Of a DNA stretch of 33,744 bases, positions 16,165-25,657 are shown piece by piece. How positions within the stretch are numbered: the stretch's first letter is position 1; each line of letters begins with the position of its first letter. Source of the stretch: Pseudodesulfovibrio sp. S3. Its GTDB lineage: Bacteria > Desulfobacterota > Desulfovibrionia > Desulfovibrionales > Desulfovibrionaceae. The position numbers and the translations under genes were made by a program. The DNA lies in NCBI RefSeq assembly GCF_004025585.1, contig NZ_QTZO01000024.1, positions 1-33,744 on the forward strand, given 5' to 3'. The notes beneath the pieces are model-generated. The model was not told the DNA's origin. It searched no databases and was given only the letters and a program-made list of their open reading frames with translations.

Positions 16165-18279
16165 ATGGCACTCAACAAACAAACCGCTCCGGGAGAGGTT
16201 GGCCCTTGGGTCATCCTCTCCTGGGTGGCCTTTGCCTTCCTGGCATACTGGCTGTTGCCCTGGGTCGCCCTGGATTACGGGCTCACGGACTCCACTCTGG
16301 ATGAGCTTATCGACGCCCTGGGGTGGAAGTACAGCGACATCTCCCTTGCCGTCCCCGTATATTTGGGCCTGATCCTGCCCTTTGCCTTCATCCGCCTTCC
16401 GGGCAAGGCACGCGGATGGTTCTTCACCCTGGCCGCGTCCGTGGGCATCCTCGGCATCCTGTACGCGTTCATCTCCACCAGCACCGCACTGGGACTGGGC
16501 GCAGGCGTGGTCATCATGTGCCTGGCGGCCCTGGGCGCGATCGGCGTTTCCGAGCTGGGATTCCAGCGCGGCGACACCTTCATTGCCGGGGCCGTGATCT
16601 TCGTGGTCTTCATGGTGGCGGCCTTCATCTTTTTCCCGGTCTGGGAGATCTTCAACCGATTGATCTTCGACGAGTCCGGCGGAATCGCGCCACTCCAATT
16701 TTTCAGGATCGTCACCTCGTTCGGCATCGGCAGGGTCGTCTGGAACACCCTCAGGCTGGCCTTTACCGTGGGCGCGGCAACCACCATATGCGGCCTGATC
16801 TTCGCCCTGTATGCCGTACGCGCCACCACACGACTGCGCTACCTGATCCGCGTCTTCTACATCCTGCCTATCATCACGCCGCCCTTCGTGGTCGGCATGT
16901 CCCTGATCCTGCTCTTCGGCCGCGCCGGAATGGTCAACGACGGCCTGATGATGCTTTTCGGCTCCCACGGTATTTTCACGCCGGAAGGGGCAGCCGGACT
17001 CTTCGAGCGGTCCGGGTACATCTATGGCTTCACCGGCATCTTCCTGGCGCAGGTACTCTCCCTGACTCCGGTGAGCTATATGGTCATCTCGGGGATGCTG
17101 TCCTCCATCAACCCGGCCATGGAAGAAGCCTCCCTGACCATGCGGGCCAGCCGCTGGAAAACGCTGTGGAACGTCACCCTCCCCCTGCTCCGTCCGGCCA
17201 TTGCCAACGCCTTCCTGCTCGGCATGATCTCGTCGGCGGCCGACTTCGGCAACCCGCTGGTGCTGGGCGGCGAATATGACGTCCTGTCCACGGAGATATA
17301 CTTCTCCATCGCCGGGGCGCAGCTCGATTTCACCAAGGCGGCCGCGCTGGGGCTCATACTGCTGCTCCTGTCGCTGTCGGTCTTCCTCATCCAGAAGAAA
17401 TGGGTGGGCAAAAAATCCTATGTCACGGTCACGGGCGTGGAAACCTCGGGCAACGTGACCCCACTGCCGACCGGTGTGCAAAAGGCGATGACCTGGTTCA
17501 TCTCCATCTGGCTCGGCTTGGTGGGCGTCCTGTATTGTTCCATATTCCTCGGCGGATTCGTGAAGCAATGGGGGGCCGACTACACCCTGACCCTCAAGCA
17601 CCACACCGAGTTGTGGCTCAACGGGTTATCTTCAGGCGCCTGGCCCTCCTTCTTCCACTCCATCTCGTTCTCCATGGTGGCGGCTCCCCTGACCACCCTG
17701 GCAGGCATACTCATCGCCTACATCCTGATCAGGCGGAACTTCCTCGGACGCGGCGTCATCGATTTCGGCACGGTGCTGATCTTCGCCATTCCCGGCACGG
17801 TCATCGGCGTGGCCTACATCCTCGCCTTCAACACCCCTCCGCTGGAGCTGACAGGCACAGCGGCCATCCTGATCATCACCATGGCCATCCGGGCCATGCC
17901 CGTGGGCATCCGGGGCGGCATGTCCGCGTTGAGCCAGATATCCACCAACCTGGAGGAGGCGTCGCTCCTGCAACGGGCAGGCACCTTCAAGACCATCCGG
18001 TCCGTGTTGCTGCCCCTGCTCAAATCGACCATAGTCTCGTCCATGGCCTACAGCTTCATCCGGGCCATGACCACGGTATCAGCCGTGATCTTCCTGGCCA
18101 CGGCCGGGACCGACGTGGCCACGACCTACATCCTCTCCAGGGTGGAGAGCGGGGAAACCGGCGTGGCTGTCGCATACGGCTCCGTCCTCATCCTGACCAT
18201 GCTCATATTCACCCTGCTCGTGCAGGCCTTTACCGGCCGCTCCAAGACTGATCGACAGGTAGAAACAACACGAGGCTGA
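16165..18279 (+). CDS. ABC importer permease, fused double domain
   Basis: A 704-residue membrane protein with about 12 or more transmembrane helices. It contains two permease domains in one chain, as in FbpB and AfuB. Each half has an EAA loop that docks on the ATPase: EEASLTMRASRWKTLWN in the first half and EEASLLQRAGTFKTIRS in the second. The N-terminus has four extra hydrophobic segments (residues about 15-35 and 55-165) before the first permease domain. The gene begins 23 bases after the binding protein gene, with only a weak ribosome site, and ends one base before the ATPase ATG. Confidence 0.9.
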   Translation: MALNKQTAPGEVGPWVILSWVAFAFLAYWLLPWVALDYGLTDSTLDELIDALGWKYSDISLAVPVYLGLILPFAFIRLPGKARGWFFTLAASVGILGILYAFISTSTALGLGAGVVIMCLAALGAIGVSELGFQRGDTFIAGAVIFVVFMVAAFIFFPVWEIFNRLIFDESGGIAPLQFFRIVTSFGIGRVVWNTLRLAFTVGAATTICGLIFALYAVRATTRLRYLIRVFYILPIITPPFVVGMSLILLFGRAGMVNDGLMMLFGSHGIFTPEGAAGLFERSGYIYGFTGIFLAQVLSLTPVSYMVISGMLSSINPAMEEASLTMRASRWKTLWNVTLPLLRPAIANAFLLGMISSAADFGNPLVLGGEYDVLSTEIYFSIAGAQLDFTKAAALGLILLLLSLSVFLIQKKWVGKKSYVTVTGVETSGNVTPLPTGVQKAMTWFISIWLGLVGVLYCSIFLGGFVKQWGADYTLTLKHHTELWLNGLSSGAWPSFFHSISFSMVAAPLTTLAGILIAYILIRRNFLGRGVIDFGTVLIFAIPGTVIGVAYILAFNTPPLELTGTAAILIITMAIRAMPVGIRGGMSALSQISTNLEEASLLQRAGTFKTIRSVLLPLLKSTIVSSMAYSFIRAMTTVSAVIFLATAGTDVATTYILSRVESGETGVAVAYGSVLILTMLIFTLLVQAFTGRSKTDRQVETTRG

Positions 18280-18280
18280 A

Positions 18281-19390
18281 ATGAAAGACACATCCATAAA
18301 ACTCCTGCTGAAGCACGTGTCCAAGCACTTCGGCAAAGTCCGGGCAGTGGACGACATCGACATCGAGTTCGCGCCCGGTACCCTGACCACCCTGCTCGGC
18401 CCCTCAGGCTGCGGCAAAACCACTCTGTTGCGCCTGGTTTCCGGTCTGGAGCCGGCCACCTCCGGCGAAATCTGGTTCGGTGACGAGAACGTGACCGATC
18501 TCTCGGCCACCCGCCGGGACGTTGGCATGGTCTTCCAATCCTATGCCCTGTTCCCGCACATGACCGTGGAACAGAACGTGGGCTACGGCCTCGGCATCCT
18601 CAAAAGACCGGCCGACGAAATCCGGGAAAGGGTTCGGGAAGTGCTCCAGATGGTGGACATGGACGGATACCAGAGCCGGTACCCCAACGAATTGTCGGGC
18701 GGTCAGCAACAGCGCGTGGCTGTAGCAAGAGCCATGATCCTGCGCCCCAAGGTGTTGCTCTTCGACGAGCCCCTGAGCAACATCGACTCCAAGCTGCGGC
18801 GCAGCATGAGAGACGACATCCGCCGGTTGCAGCAGGCATCCGGCATCACCTCCATTTACGTCACCCACGATCAGGCGGAAGCCCTGGCCGTCTCCGACGA
18901 GATCATCATCATGCGCAACGGCAAGATAGAACAACAGGGCGAACCCCGGGCCCTCTACCACAATCCGAAAACCGCCTTCGTAGCCAACTTCATCGGCGAG
19001 TCCAACGTGGTGAAGGGCACCCTGACGAACAAGGGCGACTGCAAGGTCATCACCTTCGGAGACGCCACCATAGAACTGCCCTGCAACGAAAAGACCGACC
19101 ACCCTGACGGGCCTGTCGATCTCTCCCTAAGACCCGAAGTCATCGAGGTTGTCCCCCGATCCGAAGCCGCCCCAGGCGCCCTGTCCGGCGTGATAAAGCA
19201 GAGCGCCTACATGGGACCGGTCATCGAATATACCATCGACACCCCGTGCGGCACCCTGTTCACACGGGCACCCGCCTACGCAGGCGTTTTCCAAACCAAC
19301 GAACTGGTCCATGTCCGCGTGCGGCCCGATGAAGTCATCATCATACCCGAGAACGGGAAACCCGAAGGGACCACGGAATTGCTGCCATAA
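18281..19390 (+). CDS. ABC importer ATPase (PotA/FbpC type)
   Basis: A 369-residue ATP-binding subunit with Walker A GPSGCGKTT (40-48), Q-loop region VFQSYALFPHMT, signature LSGGQQQRVAVARA, Walker B VLLFDEP and switch histidine YVTHDQAEALA. The last 120 residues form a TOBE-type regulatory domain. It would drive uptake through the upstream permease. Its stop TAA shares a base with the ATG of the HAD gene, which ties that enzyme to the transporter. Confidence 0.92.
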   Translation: MKDTSIKLLLKHVSKHFGKVRAVDDIDIEFAPGTLTTLLGPSGCGKTTLLRLVSGLEPATSGEIWFGDENVTDLSATRRDVGMVFQSYALFPHMTVEQNVGYGLGILKRPADEIRERVREVLQMVDMDGYQSRYPNELSGGQQQRVAVARAMILRPKVLLFDEPLSNIDSKLRRSMRDDIRRLQQASGITSIYVTHDQAEALAVSDEIIIMRNGKIEQQGEPRALYHNPKTAFVANFIGESNVVKGTLTNKGDCKVITFGDATIELPCNEKTDHPDGPVDLSLRPEVIEVVPRSEAAPGALSGVIKQSAYMGPVIEYTIDTPCGTLFTRAPAYAGVFQTNELVHVRVRPDEVIIIPENGKPEGTTELLP

Positions 19391-20043
19391 TGAACATCGC
19401 CATACTCTTCGACATGGACGGGGTCATCTTCGACTCCGAACCCATTCATGAAAAAATCTTCATAGAATTCGCCCTGGAACTCGGATTCACATTCCCTCCC
19501 GAAGAATACCCGAAGCTCATTGGGACTTCCAGCGTGAGCCAGTGGCGAATCATGAAGGAGCGCTATTCCTTGAGCGGGACCCCGCAGGAACTCTCGGACG
19601 CGAAGATGGAACATTACAAGACGTTCCTCGGCAACGCCAAGGGGCTCCGGCCCATTCCGGGAATTCCGGAACTGCTGAAAGAACTCGACGCGCAAGGTGT
19701 TCCTTTTGCCCTGGCTTCGTCCAATACCACGGACGTCATCACCGCAACCCTGAAGGCCGTGGGGCTGGACCAGACCTTCACCACCTTTGTGGGCGGCGAC
19801 AACGTCACTGCGGCCAAACCCGCGCCGGATATATTCCTCCTGGCCGCATCCAGGTTGGGAGTCGACCCGAAGCACTGCGTGGTCATCGAAGACTCCACCA
19901 ACGGCGTACTTGCCGCCAGACGGGCGGGAATGAAAGCCGTCGGTTTCGAGAATCCGAATTCACCGGACCAGGATCTCGCCGGGGCTGACGTCCGTCTTCC
20001 TTCCCTTGCCGGGCTGACCCTGGAATTCATACGCCGCCTTTGA
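19390..20043 (+). CDS. HAD-superfamily phosphatase or phosphomutase
   Basis: A 217-residue HAD hydrolase of the beta-phosphoglucomutase/phosphoglycolate phosphatase subgroup. Motif I is DMDGVIFDS with nucleophile D8 and general acid D10; motif II is the serine/threonine in LASSNTTD (about 112-119); motif III lysine is in AAKPAPDIF, and motif IV is VVIEDSTNG. A helical cap lies between motifs I and II, which usually selects small phosphorylated metabolites. Translational overlap with the transporter ATPase suggests it dephosphorylates or isomerises the imported compound. The substrate is not determinable by eye. Confidence 0.85.
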   Translation: MNIAILFDMDGVIFDSEPIHEKIFIEFALELGFTFPPEEYPKLIGTSSVSQWRIMKERYSLSGTPQELSDAKMEHYKTFLGNAKGLRPIPGIPELLKELDAQGVPFALASSNTTDVITATLKAVGLDQTFTTFVGGDNVTAAKPAPDIFLLAASRLGVDPKHCVVIEDSTNGVLAARRAGMKAVGFENPNSPDQDLAGADVRLPSLAGLTLEFIRRL

Positions 20044-20098
20044 GGCGCCCTCAGGCCACGCGCACCCGACCGCCAACGGTCAGACAACAAACTCAAAA

Positions 20099-20132
20099 AG
20101 GCCACGTCCCCCCCGAAAAGGGAACGCGGCCT
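20099..20132. terminator. Bidirectional terminator between importer operon and chemoreceptor
   Basis: AGGCCACGT (20099-20107) pairs with ACGCGGCCT (20124-20132) with one A-C mismatch, and the stem continues with CCC/GGG. On the minus strand it is followed by TTTTT, so it serves the chemoreceptor gene best; on the plus strand a weaker CTTTATT follows. Confidence 0.7.
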
Positions 20133-20153
20133 CTGCCTTTATTGTCCTACCGG

Positions 20154-22181
20154 CTAAAAGCTTTCGAGTTCGTCGTCCATGTTCATTTCAAGGCCTGCTG
20201 CCGGAGTCTTGTGCACACGCTGCGGAGCAGCAGGAAGGGAACGCATGGCGGGGCGGCTGGCCACAACAGCGGTCCGGCGCTTTGACGATCCGCTACCGTT
20301 GGAGCCCACCTTGAAGAAGGTCATTGCCTGGGCCAACATCTGGGCCTGAGAGGACAACTCTTCAGAGGTGGCGGCCATCTCTTCGGAAGCCGAAGCATTG
20401 CCCTGCACCACGGAGTCCAGTTGTGTCATGGCAGCGCTGATCTCATTGACGCTCTTATCCTGCTCCACGGAACTGGAAGCGATCTCCTGCACCAGCTCCG
20501 CTGTACGACCGATCTGGGGGACCAGTTCCGCCAGCATGGTGCCGGCCCTGTCGGCCACACCCATGGATGACTCGGAAAGGCCGCCTATCTCCTCGGCGGC
20601 CTTGCCGCTGCGCTCCGCCAGTTGGCGGACCTCGGAGGCGACCACGGCAAACCCCTTGCCATGTTCTCCTGCCCGGGCCGCTTCAATGGCCGCATTCAGG
20701 GCCAACAGGTTGGTCTGGCGGGCAATTTCCTGAATGACGGTGATGCGTTCCGCAATGGACTTGAGGGCGTCCATGGCCTCGTCCATCGCCGAACCGCTGT
20801 TCTTGGCCCCTTCAGCCGCCTTGGTCGCTATGGATTCGGTCTCCTTGGCACTATGGGCATTGCTGCGAACCCCGGCACTCAGTTCCTCGATGGAAGCGGA
20901 AATCTGTTCAAGGGCGGCTGCCTGCTCCACCACTGACTGGGACAACGACTGGGCCGATGCCGACAATTCCTCGCTGCCCGCCGACACACTGTCCGTGGCG
21001 GAATTGACATCGGCAACTACGCCGTTGAGCCTGTCAGCCATGGTGCTCAGCGAGGCGGCAAGCTGGCCCACTTCGTCATTCTGATCCAGATCGACGGAGG
21101 CCGTGAGATCCCCGGTGGAAACGGTCTGAGCGAAATCCATCCCCTTGTGGAGCGGACCTATGATGCCACGGGCAATGATCCAGGCCAGGATAATTCCGAC
21201 GAGGATCGCCACTCCGCTAAAAATCATCACACCGGCTCCGGTTTGGTCCGCCGCCGCAAGCATCGCCTGGTCGGTCATGATATTGCTGGAAATAAGCTCA
21301 TTGCTTTTGTTGAGAAAACCCTGAACCCGTTCAAGGGCAGGCACGGTTTTATGAGCATAGATATCCCTGGCCTGGTCAAAACCCTCCAGGCGTGCGTCGT
21401 TGAGCGCCAGGACACTGTCGATGGCAATCAGGGTTTCTCCGGCCAAATCAGTGGTAACGTCCTTGAACCATTCCCTGGCTTCATCACGGTTGCCGGCCTG
21501 AAGCAGTCGGTCTATCTCCGTGACGGATTCATGCAAAGACTCATGCGGCTCGTACAGCTTCTGGAGCAAGGCAGCAAATTCCGGATCGGCCTCCATTTGC
21601 CTCTTTGTATCCTCGGAATAGAGCCAGAGGCCCAACTGGCATTTGTGAGCATCGGACTCCACCCCCGTGGTCGCAGCATAGGGATCGAGGAGCTTATCCT
21701 TGATGACACCCAACCACTTGAGGTGGTCGAGTTTCTTGTCGCGTAAAAAGGAGCCGAGCGCCACATCGGCCGGGGCATACTTCTCGACGATCTCAATGGC
21801 AGAATGATGCAGGGCGTTATGGTACGCCTCGATCTCGGCCATCATGGGTTTTATGGATGGCACCAACTTCTCGGCACTGGTCCTGGCATCGCTGTAATAC
21901 CACTTGCCAAAGGCGCACTTGTGCGGATCAGTCTCAACATGCAACTCATGCACCTGGGAATTGGTCAGCAGCTCATTGACCTTCTCAGCCCATTTGAGGT
22001 GGTCCACCACTTTCTGGGTGAAGTTGCCGCGCAACTTGTTGCCGGCAATGACTTCATCGGCATTGGAGACAATGCCCTCAATGCCGATGATGGCCCACAG
22101 GGCAAGGCCCACCAAAAGCAATAGTATCGAGCCGAAACCCATGGCAAATTTCAAATAGAGTTTACAGTCCTTCCATCCCAT
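20154..22181 (-). CDS. Methyl-accepting chemotaxis protein with tandem CZB zinc-binding motifs
   Basis: A 675-residue chemoreceptor. TM1 lies at about 10-32 and TM2 at 316-338, then HAMP (340-392) and a signalling domain with the conserved hairpin ([32 protein letters not shown]). The sensor region has two CZB-like repeats: H61, then C89-x2-G-x-W94, with H121 and H125; and H153, then C181-x2-G-x-W186, with H213 and H217. CZB domains bind zinc and have been linked to zinc and hypochlorite sensing. They are mostly cytoplasmic, so placement between the membrane segments is notable. The ATG at 22181 follows a run of G; the longer frame to 22220 lacks support. Confidence 0.9.
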   Translation of the reverse strand: MGWKDCKLYLKFAMGFGSILLLLVGLALWAIIGIEGIVSNADEVIAGNKLRGNFTQKVVDHLKWAEKVNELLTNSQVHELHVETDPHKCAFGKWYYSDARTSAEKLVPSIKPMMAEIEAYHNALHHSAIEIVEKYAPADVALGSFLRDKKLDHLKWLGVIKDKLLDPYAATTGVESDAHKCQLGLWLYSEDTKRQMEADPEFAALLQKLYEPHESLHESVTEIDRLLQAGNRDEAREWFKDVTTDLAGETLIAIDSVLALNDARLEGFDQARDIYAHKTVPALERVQGFLNKSNELISSNIMTDQAMLAAADQTGAGVMIFSGVAILVGIILAWIIARGIIGPLHKGMDFAQTVSTGDLTASVDLDQNDEVGQLAASLSTMADRLNGVVADVNSATDSVSAGSEELSASAQSLSQSVVEQAAALEQISASIEELSAGVRSNAHSAKETESIATKAAEGAKNSGSAMDEAMDALKSIAERITVIQEIARQTNLLALNAAIEAARAGEHGKGFAVVASEVRQLAERSGKAAEEIGGLSESSMGVADRAGTMLAELVPQIGRTAELVQEIASSSVEQDKSVNEISAAMTQLDSVVQGNASASEEMAATSEELSSQAQMLAQAMTFFKVGSNGSGSSKRRTAVVASRPAMRSLPAAPQRVHKTPAAGLEMNMDDELESF

Positions 22182-22280
22182 AATTCCCCCCCCCATAATT
22201 GCGGACAAACATATAAACAACCCGAGGCCGGATTTGCTTTATCAACAGCATTATGTCCATGGCTTCATACTATAAACTAT

Positions 22281-22300
22281 ATATCCATCAAGATGGATAT
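22281..22300. promoter_or_regulatory. Perfect 9+9 palindrome upstream of the chemoreceptor
   Basis: ATATCCATC and GATGGATAT flank AA, about 100 bases upstream of the chemoreceptor start in an AT-rich patch. It may be an operator or part of the promoter. The 437-base gap 22182-22618 contains no gene I can support; the two short open frames at 22293-22551 have poor composition and no ribosome sites. Confidence 0.4.
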
Positions 22301-22618
22301 TATAATCCTGGGAATAGGAATTGACACCACAGATCCGTCCAACGGGTCGCAGAATTCTCTGATGCGGAAAAAACGAAGGGGCAAGGTGGAGGGAATATAT
22401 CGGGACACGAAACCGCTCCAGAGACTGAGCCGCTGGCCAGAACTCTGCCGATGCCGTAACCGATATCCGGGTCAGCCGGGAGGTGAAAATTGCATGGAGT
22501 GCAGAACCAAATTCCTGCGCACAAGCTGAAGACCGCCTTATCCCGCGCCATGGAAAAGACAGAAAACCCGAAAGAAGGCCACGACTTCAGAGAAAACCAC
22601 TAAAAGACCTGTGCGTTG

Positions 22619-23395
22619 CTAAAAACCAAGCCGGGAGAGCAGGGTTGTCACCAACCGGTCCAACAGGTCTCGCTCGGGCAGGTCCAGCACGGACGCATCC
22701 GTCATCTGGCGCTCGGCCAATCCTGCCAGTGGCGGAATGGACAGCGTCCATTCCGGCAATCCGTCCAACACGGGCAGTTCGCCGCCGGAGTGCCTATTGA
22801 GGACAAGGGCCTGATTGCCAAGCCCCAGATCCAGGGCCATGCGGCCTACCTCGGCCCCGGTCTGCAGGCTGCGCATGCTCGGCTCCGAGACCACCACCAG
22901 CCCGTCCACATGGGCCACGGTACCGCGACCGAGATGCTCCACGCCCGCCTCCAGATCCACCAGCACCCATTCATCCCGGTCCATGACCACATGGGCCAGC
23001 AATGCCTTCAAAAGCGCGTTGGCGTCACAGGCGCACCCGCCGCCCGCATTGGTGACCGCGCCCATGACCAGCAGCCTCTTGCGGCCAGGCGTCACCCCGT
23101 CCGCAACCGGCCCGCCGAGCGGCAGGTCCACGGCCAGCTCCTCGGGCAGATCGCCCACATCGGGATTGAGATTCAGAAAACCGCCCGCATGGATGCGTTC
23201 GCGCACCAGATCCCCGCGCTGGATGAGCGGCCTTGGCAACAGGTCAGGGGACAACCCGGACGCCTGTCCCAGCGACAACGCCGTGTCCGCATCCACCAGC
23301 CAGACATTCCTGCCGTTGCGGGCCAGCCAGTCACCCACCCAGGCACACAAGGACGTCTTCCCGACACCACCCTTACCTGCAAACGCTATCTTCAT
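22619..23395 (-). CDS. cooC: CooC, nickel-insertion ATPase for CO dehydrogenase
   Basis: A 258-residue MinD/SIMIBI-class ATPase. It has the deviant Walker A GKGGVGKTS (7-15) with signature lysine K8, VDADTALSLG for the switch region, and the C-x-C motif C121-C123 (GGGCACDAN) that binds nickel or zinc between two CooC monomers. It assists assembly of the Ni-Fe-S C-cluster of CooS. It lies 275 bases downstream of cooS on the same strand, separated by hairpin repeats, so its expression may be lower than that of cooS. Length and motifs are complete. Confidence 0.92.
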   Translation of the reverse strand: MKIAFAGKGGVGKTSLCAWVGDWLARNGRNVWLVDADTALSLGQASGLSPDLLPRPLIQRGDLVRERIHAGGFLNLNPDVGDLPEELAVDLPLGGPVADGVTPGRKRLLVMGAVTNAGGGCACDANALLKALLAHVVMDRDEWVLVDLEAGVEHLGRGTVAHVDGLVVVSEPSMRSLQTGAEVGRMALDLGLGNQALVLNRHSGGELPVLDGLPEWTLSIPPLAGLAERQMTDASVLDLPERDLLDRLVTTLLSRLGF

Positions 23396-23411
23396 GGATT
23401 GCCTCCGGCGG

Positions 23412-23467
23412 CCGGGGGAAGGGAGAAAACAAACTTTTGAAAAAGTTTTTTCTCCCCCTTCCCCCGG
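23412..23467. repeat. Long imperfect hairpin repeat in the cooS-cooC gap
   Basis: Arms of about 25 bases, starting CCGGGGGAAGGGAGAAAA and ending with the near-complement TCTCCCCCTTCCCCCGG, flank a short loop. Similar CCGGGGGAAGGGAG palindromes are familiar between genes in Desulfovibrio genomes. A further hairpin with arms TGTTGCG/CGCAACA lies at 23498-23530. Confidence 0.65.
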
Positions 23468-23616
23468 ACCCCCATCCCTCTCTTTTTCAAAACTTTTTGT
23501 TGCGCTTCGCGGGACTCTGCGAACGCAACAAACCTCTTCAGTTCATAAGCCATGGAACGCCTTCCCTCCACCTCCAACCCCGCCGAAGGCGCGCCTAAAA
23601 GCTTTGGAGGGGGAGT

Positions 23617-23655
23617 CCAGAGGAGGGAACCTTTCTCGAAAGGTTCCCCCTCTGG
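23617..23655. terminator. Near-perfect 18-bp hairpin just after cooS
   Basis: The left arm starts CCAGAGG and the right arm ends CTCTGG, with AACCTTTC and GAAAGGTT closest to the loop; only one position fails to pair. It lies 15 bases beyond the cooS stop with no clear T-run, so it may end most cooS transcripts or protect their 3' end before cooC. Confidence 0.55.
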
Positions 23656-23670
23656 TCGCCGAAGGCATTC

Positions 23671-25548
23671 CTATTCGCTCAGGCCCAGGGCCTTGCGTTT
23701 GGTTTTGATGCGTTCGTCGAACATGTTGGCCGCCTTGACCATGTCGCCTTCGATGAAGAAGGTTGCGCCGACCAGGTCTTCGAGTCCGGAGACAGCGAGG
23801 TTGGTGACGGTCTTGGAACCAAGGATGTTCGGCGGGTGTCCGAGGTGGGTGTAGATGCCCGAGGCCACGGCATAGAGGCCGATGGCTGCGGCCTTTTCCG
23901 AATACCATTCGGGCGAGGATGCACCCACGGGCAGGTCGGAGATGTCCACGTTCAGGGCGTTGGCCAGGGCCGCGCACAATTGCAGGATGCGGGCGTTGTC
24001 CACACAGGAGCCGTAGTGCAGGACCGGTGGGATACCCAATGAGCCGCAGACCTTCTTGAGACCGGGACCGGCCTTTTCAATGGCATCCGGCACGAGCAAT
24101 CCGGCCTTGCCTACAGCTGTGGTCACACAGCCGGTGACCAGGACGAGGATATCCTTCCTGATCAGCTCTTCGGCGAGCTTCACGTTCATGGAGTCGTGCT
24201 TTATCTTGGGGTTGTTGCAGCCCACGATGCCTACCGCGCCCCGGATATCGCCGCTGGCGATGGCCTGGACCAACGGATCAAGGGAGCCGCCGAGGGCAGC
24301 GATGACAGCCTCGTTGGAGAAGCCGGTCATGATGTCGATGGGTTCGCACGGAATTTCCACGCGGCCGGGATCGCGCTGGGCAAAGGCTTCCACGGCGATG
24401 GACACGATCTCCCTGGCCTGGGCCCGGGCCGTGTGCGGCGTGAAGTCCATATGGATAGCTCCGGTGAACCGTGCCTTGTTGGCCGTGTCGATGAATTTGG
24501 TGTGGTAGCAGCCCGATATCTGCACGAGGCTGGGCATGATGCACTGGTAGTCGACCACAATGGCCTCAACAGCCCCGGTAATTATGGCCAACTCGGTCAT
24601 GAGATGGTTGCCCGCCATGGGGATGCCCTGACGCATGAGCAACTCGTTGCCGGTACAGCACAATCCGGCCACGTTGATGCCGGTCGCACCCAGCGCCCTG
24701 GCGCGGGCGACCAGTTCCGGGTCGCGGGCTGCGGCCAGGATCATTTCGGAAACCACGGGACTATGGCCGTGCACCAAAAGGTTGACCTGATCCTTTTTGA
24801 TGACGCCGAGGTTGGCCCTGGACATCTTGGGCGTGGGGGTGCCGAAGATGATATCGGACAACTCGGTGCCGATCATGGAGCCGCCCCAGCCGTCACCCAG
24901 GGCCATGCGGGCCGCGTGAATCAAGGTGTTGGGCGCATCGTTGTCGCAGCCCATGTGGGTGCGGTGCATCATCTCGGCGATCTCCCGGTCCACGCCGCGC
25001 GGAGTCATGCCCAGCTTGGCCCATTTGTCCTTTCGGACCTGCGGTACGCGGGCCAGGAAGGAAACCTCCTTCCTGCGCGAGCCGAAGTTGGCGAAAAGCA
25101 TTTCCATGACGTCCCTGGCCACATCCATGGTCGAACGGCCGTCGGTCTCGATCCCGATCTCCCCGGCCACGGTGCGGAGCTTGCCTTCTTCGGTAATCTT
25201 GTAGTCCGAGGTCTCGCCTTCGACAATGGCCTCCAGCACTTCGATCAGATCGCGTCCGTGGTCGGAATGTGCGGCAGCGCCACCGGTCACGAACCGACCG
25301 AAATTGCGCGCCACAATGACATCCACATCCGCACCGCACACGCCGAGCGGTTTTTTCTCGGTCACGCGGCACGGCCCCATGGTACAGTTGCGGCAGGAAG
25401 TGCCCAATTCGCACATCTTGCAATGGGGAGTCTGCCGGTCCAGACGATCGTACACGGTCTCAATGCCTTCGGCGCGGGCCTTTCTCAGCATGGCCTTGGC
25501 GTCGTCCCAAATGGTCAGTTCTTCAATGGGTCTTGGTTCCTTTGCCAT
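23671..25548 (-). CDS. cooS: CooS, anaerobic nickel-iron carbon monoxide dehydrogenase
   Basis: A 625-residue monofunctional Ni-CODH, which converts CO and water to CO2 with two electrons. The expected C-cluster ligands are H262, C298, C336, C444, C474 and C515. B-cluster cysteines are C52, C55, C60 and C71. The D-cluster site is C43-x2-C46, the short spacing reported for the [2Fe-2S] D-cluster of D. vulgaris CODH, rather than the longer spacing of [4Fe-4S] types. No ACS or hydrogenase genes lie nearby, so electrons must leave through a soluble carrier. A CooA-type site lies about 110 bases upstream of the ATG. Length is normal. Confidence 0.95.
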   Translation of the reverse strand: MAKEPRPIEELTIWDDAKAMLRKARAEGIETVYDRLDRQTPHCKMCELGTSCRNCTMGPCRVTEKKPLGVCGADVDVIVARNFGRFVTGGAAAHSDHGRDLIEVLEAIVEGETSDYKITEEGKLRTVAGEIGIETDGRSTMDVARDVMEMLFANFGSRRKEVSFLARVPQVRKDKWAKLGMTPRGVDREIAEMMHRTHMGCDNDAPNTLIHAARMALGDGWGGSMIGTELSDIIFGTPTPKMSRANLGVIKKDQVNLLVHGHSPVVSEMILAAARDPELVARARALGATGINVAGLCCTGNELLMRQGIPMAGNHLMTELAIITGAVEAIVVDYQCIMPSLVQISGCYHTKFIDTANKARFTGAIHMDFTPHTARAQAREIVSIAVEAFAQRDPGRVEIPCEPIDIMTGFSNEAVIAALGGSLDPLVQAIASGDIRGAVGIVGCNNPKIKHDSMNVKLAEELIRKDILVLVTGCVTTAVGKAGLLVPDAIEKAGPGLKKVCGSLGIPPVLHYGSCVDNARILQLCAALANALNVDISDLPVGASSPEWYSEKAAAIGLYAVASGIYTHLGHPPNILGSKTVTNLAVSGLEDLVGATFFIEGDMVKAANMFDERIKTKRKALGLSE

Positions 25549-25657
25549 TTTTTCCTCCTATCCCGGTTCGCCGGACAACGCAGATGCAACCCGCCCGGCA
25601 GATAATGGATAAACCCTATTAGAACCGTATCGGTAACACGATCATGCCTTGAGCGTA

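Noticed and set aside
16138..17604. Minus-strand frame of 488 codons over the permease
   Set aside because: Very rich in Gly, Asp, Glu, His and Gln, the mirror image of a hydrophobic membrane protein gene.
22293..22551. Short frames on both strands upstream of the chemoreceptor
   Set aside because: No ribosome site, biased composition (many Cys, Arg and Pro) and no recognisable domain.
24196..25605. Plus-strand frame of 469 codons over cooS
   Set aside because: Antisense to a full-length CODH with all cluster ligands present.
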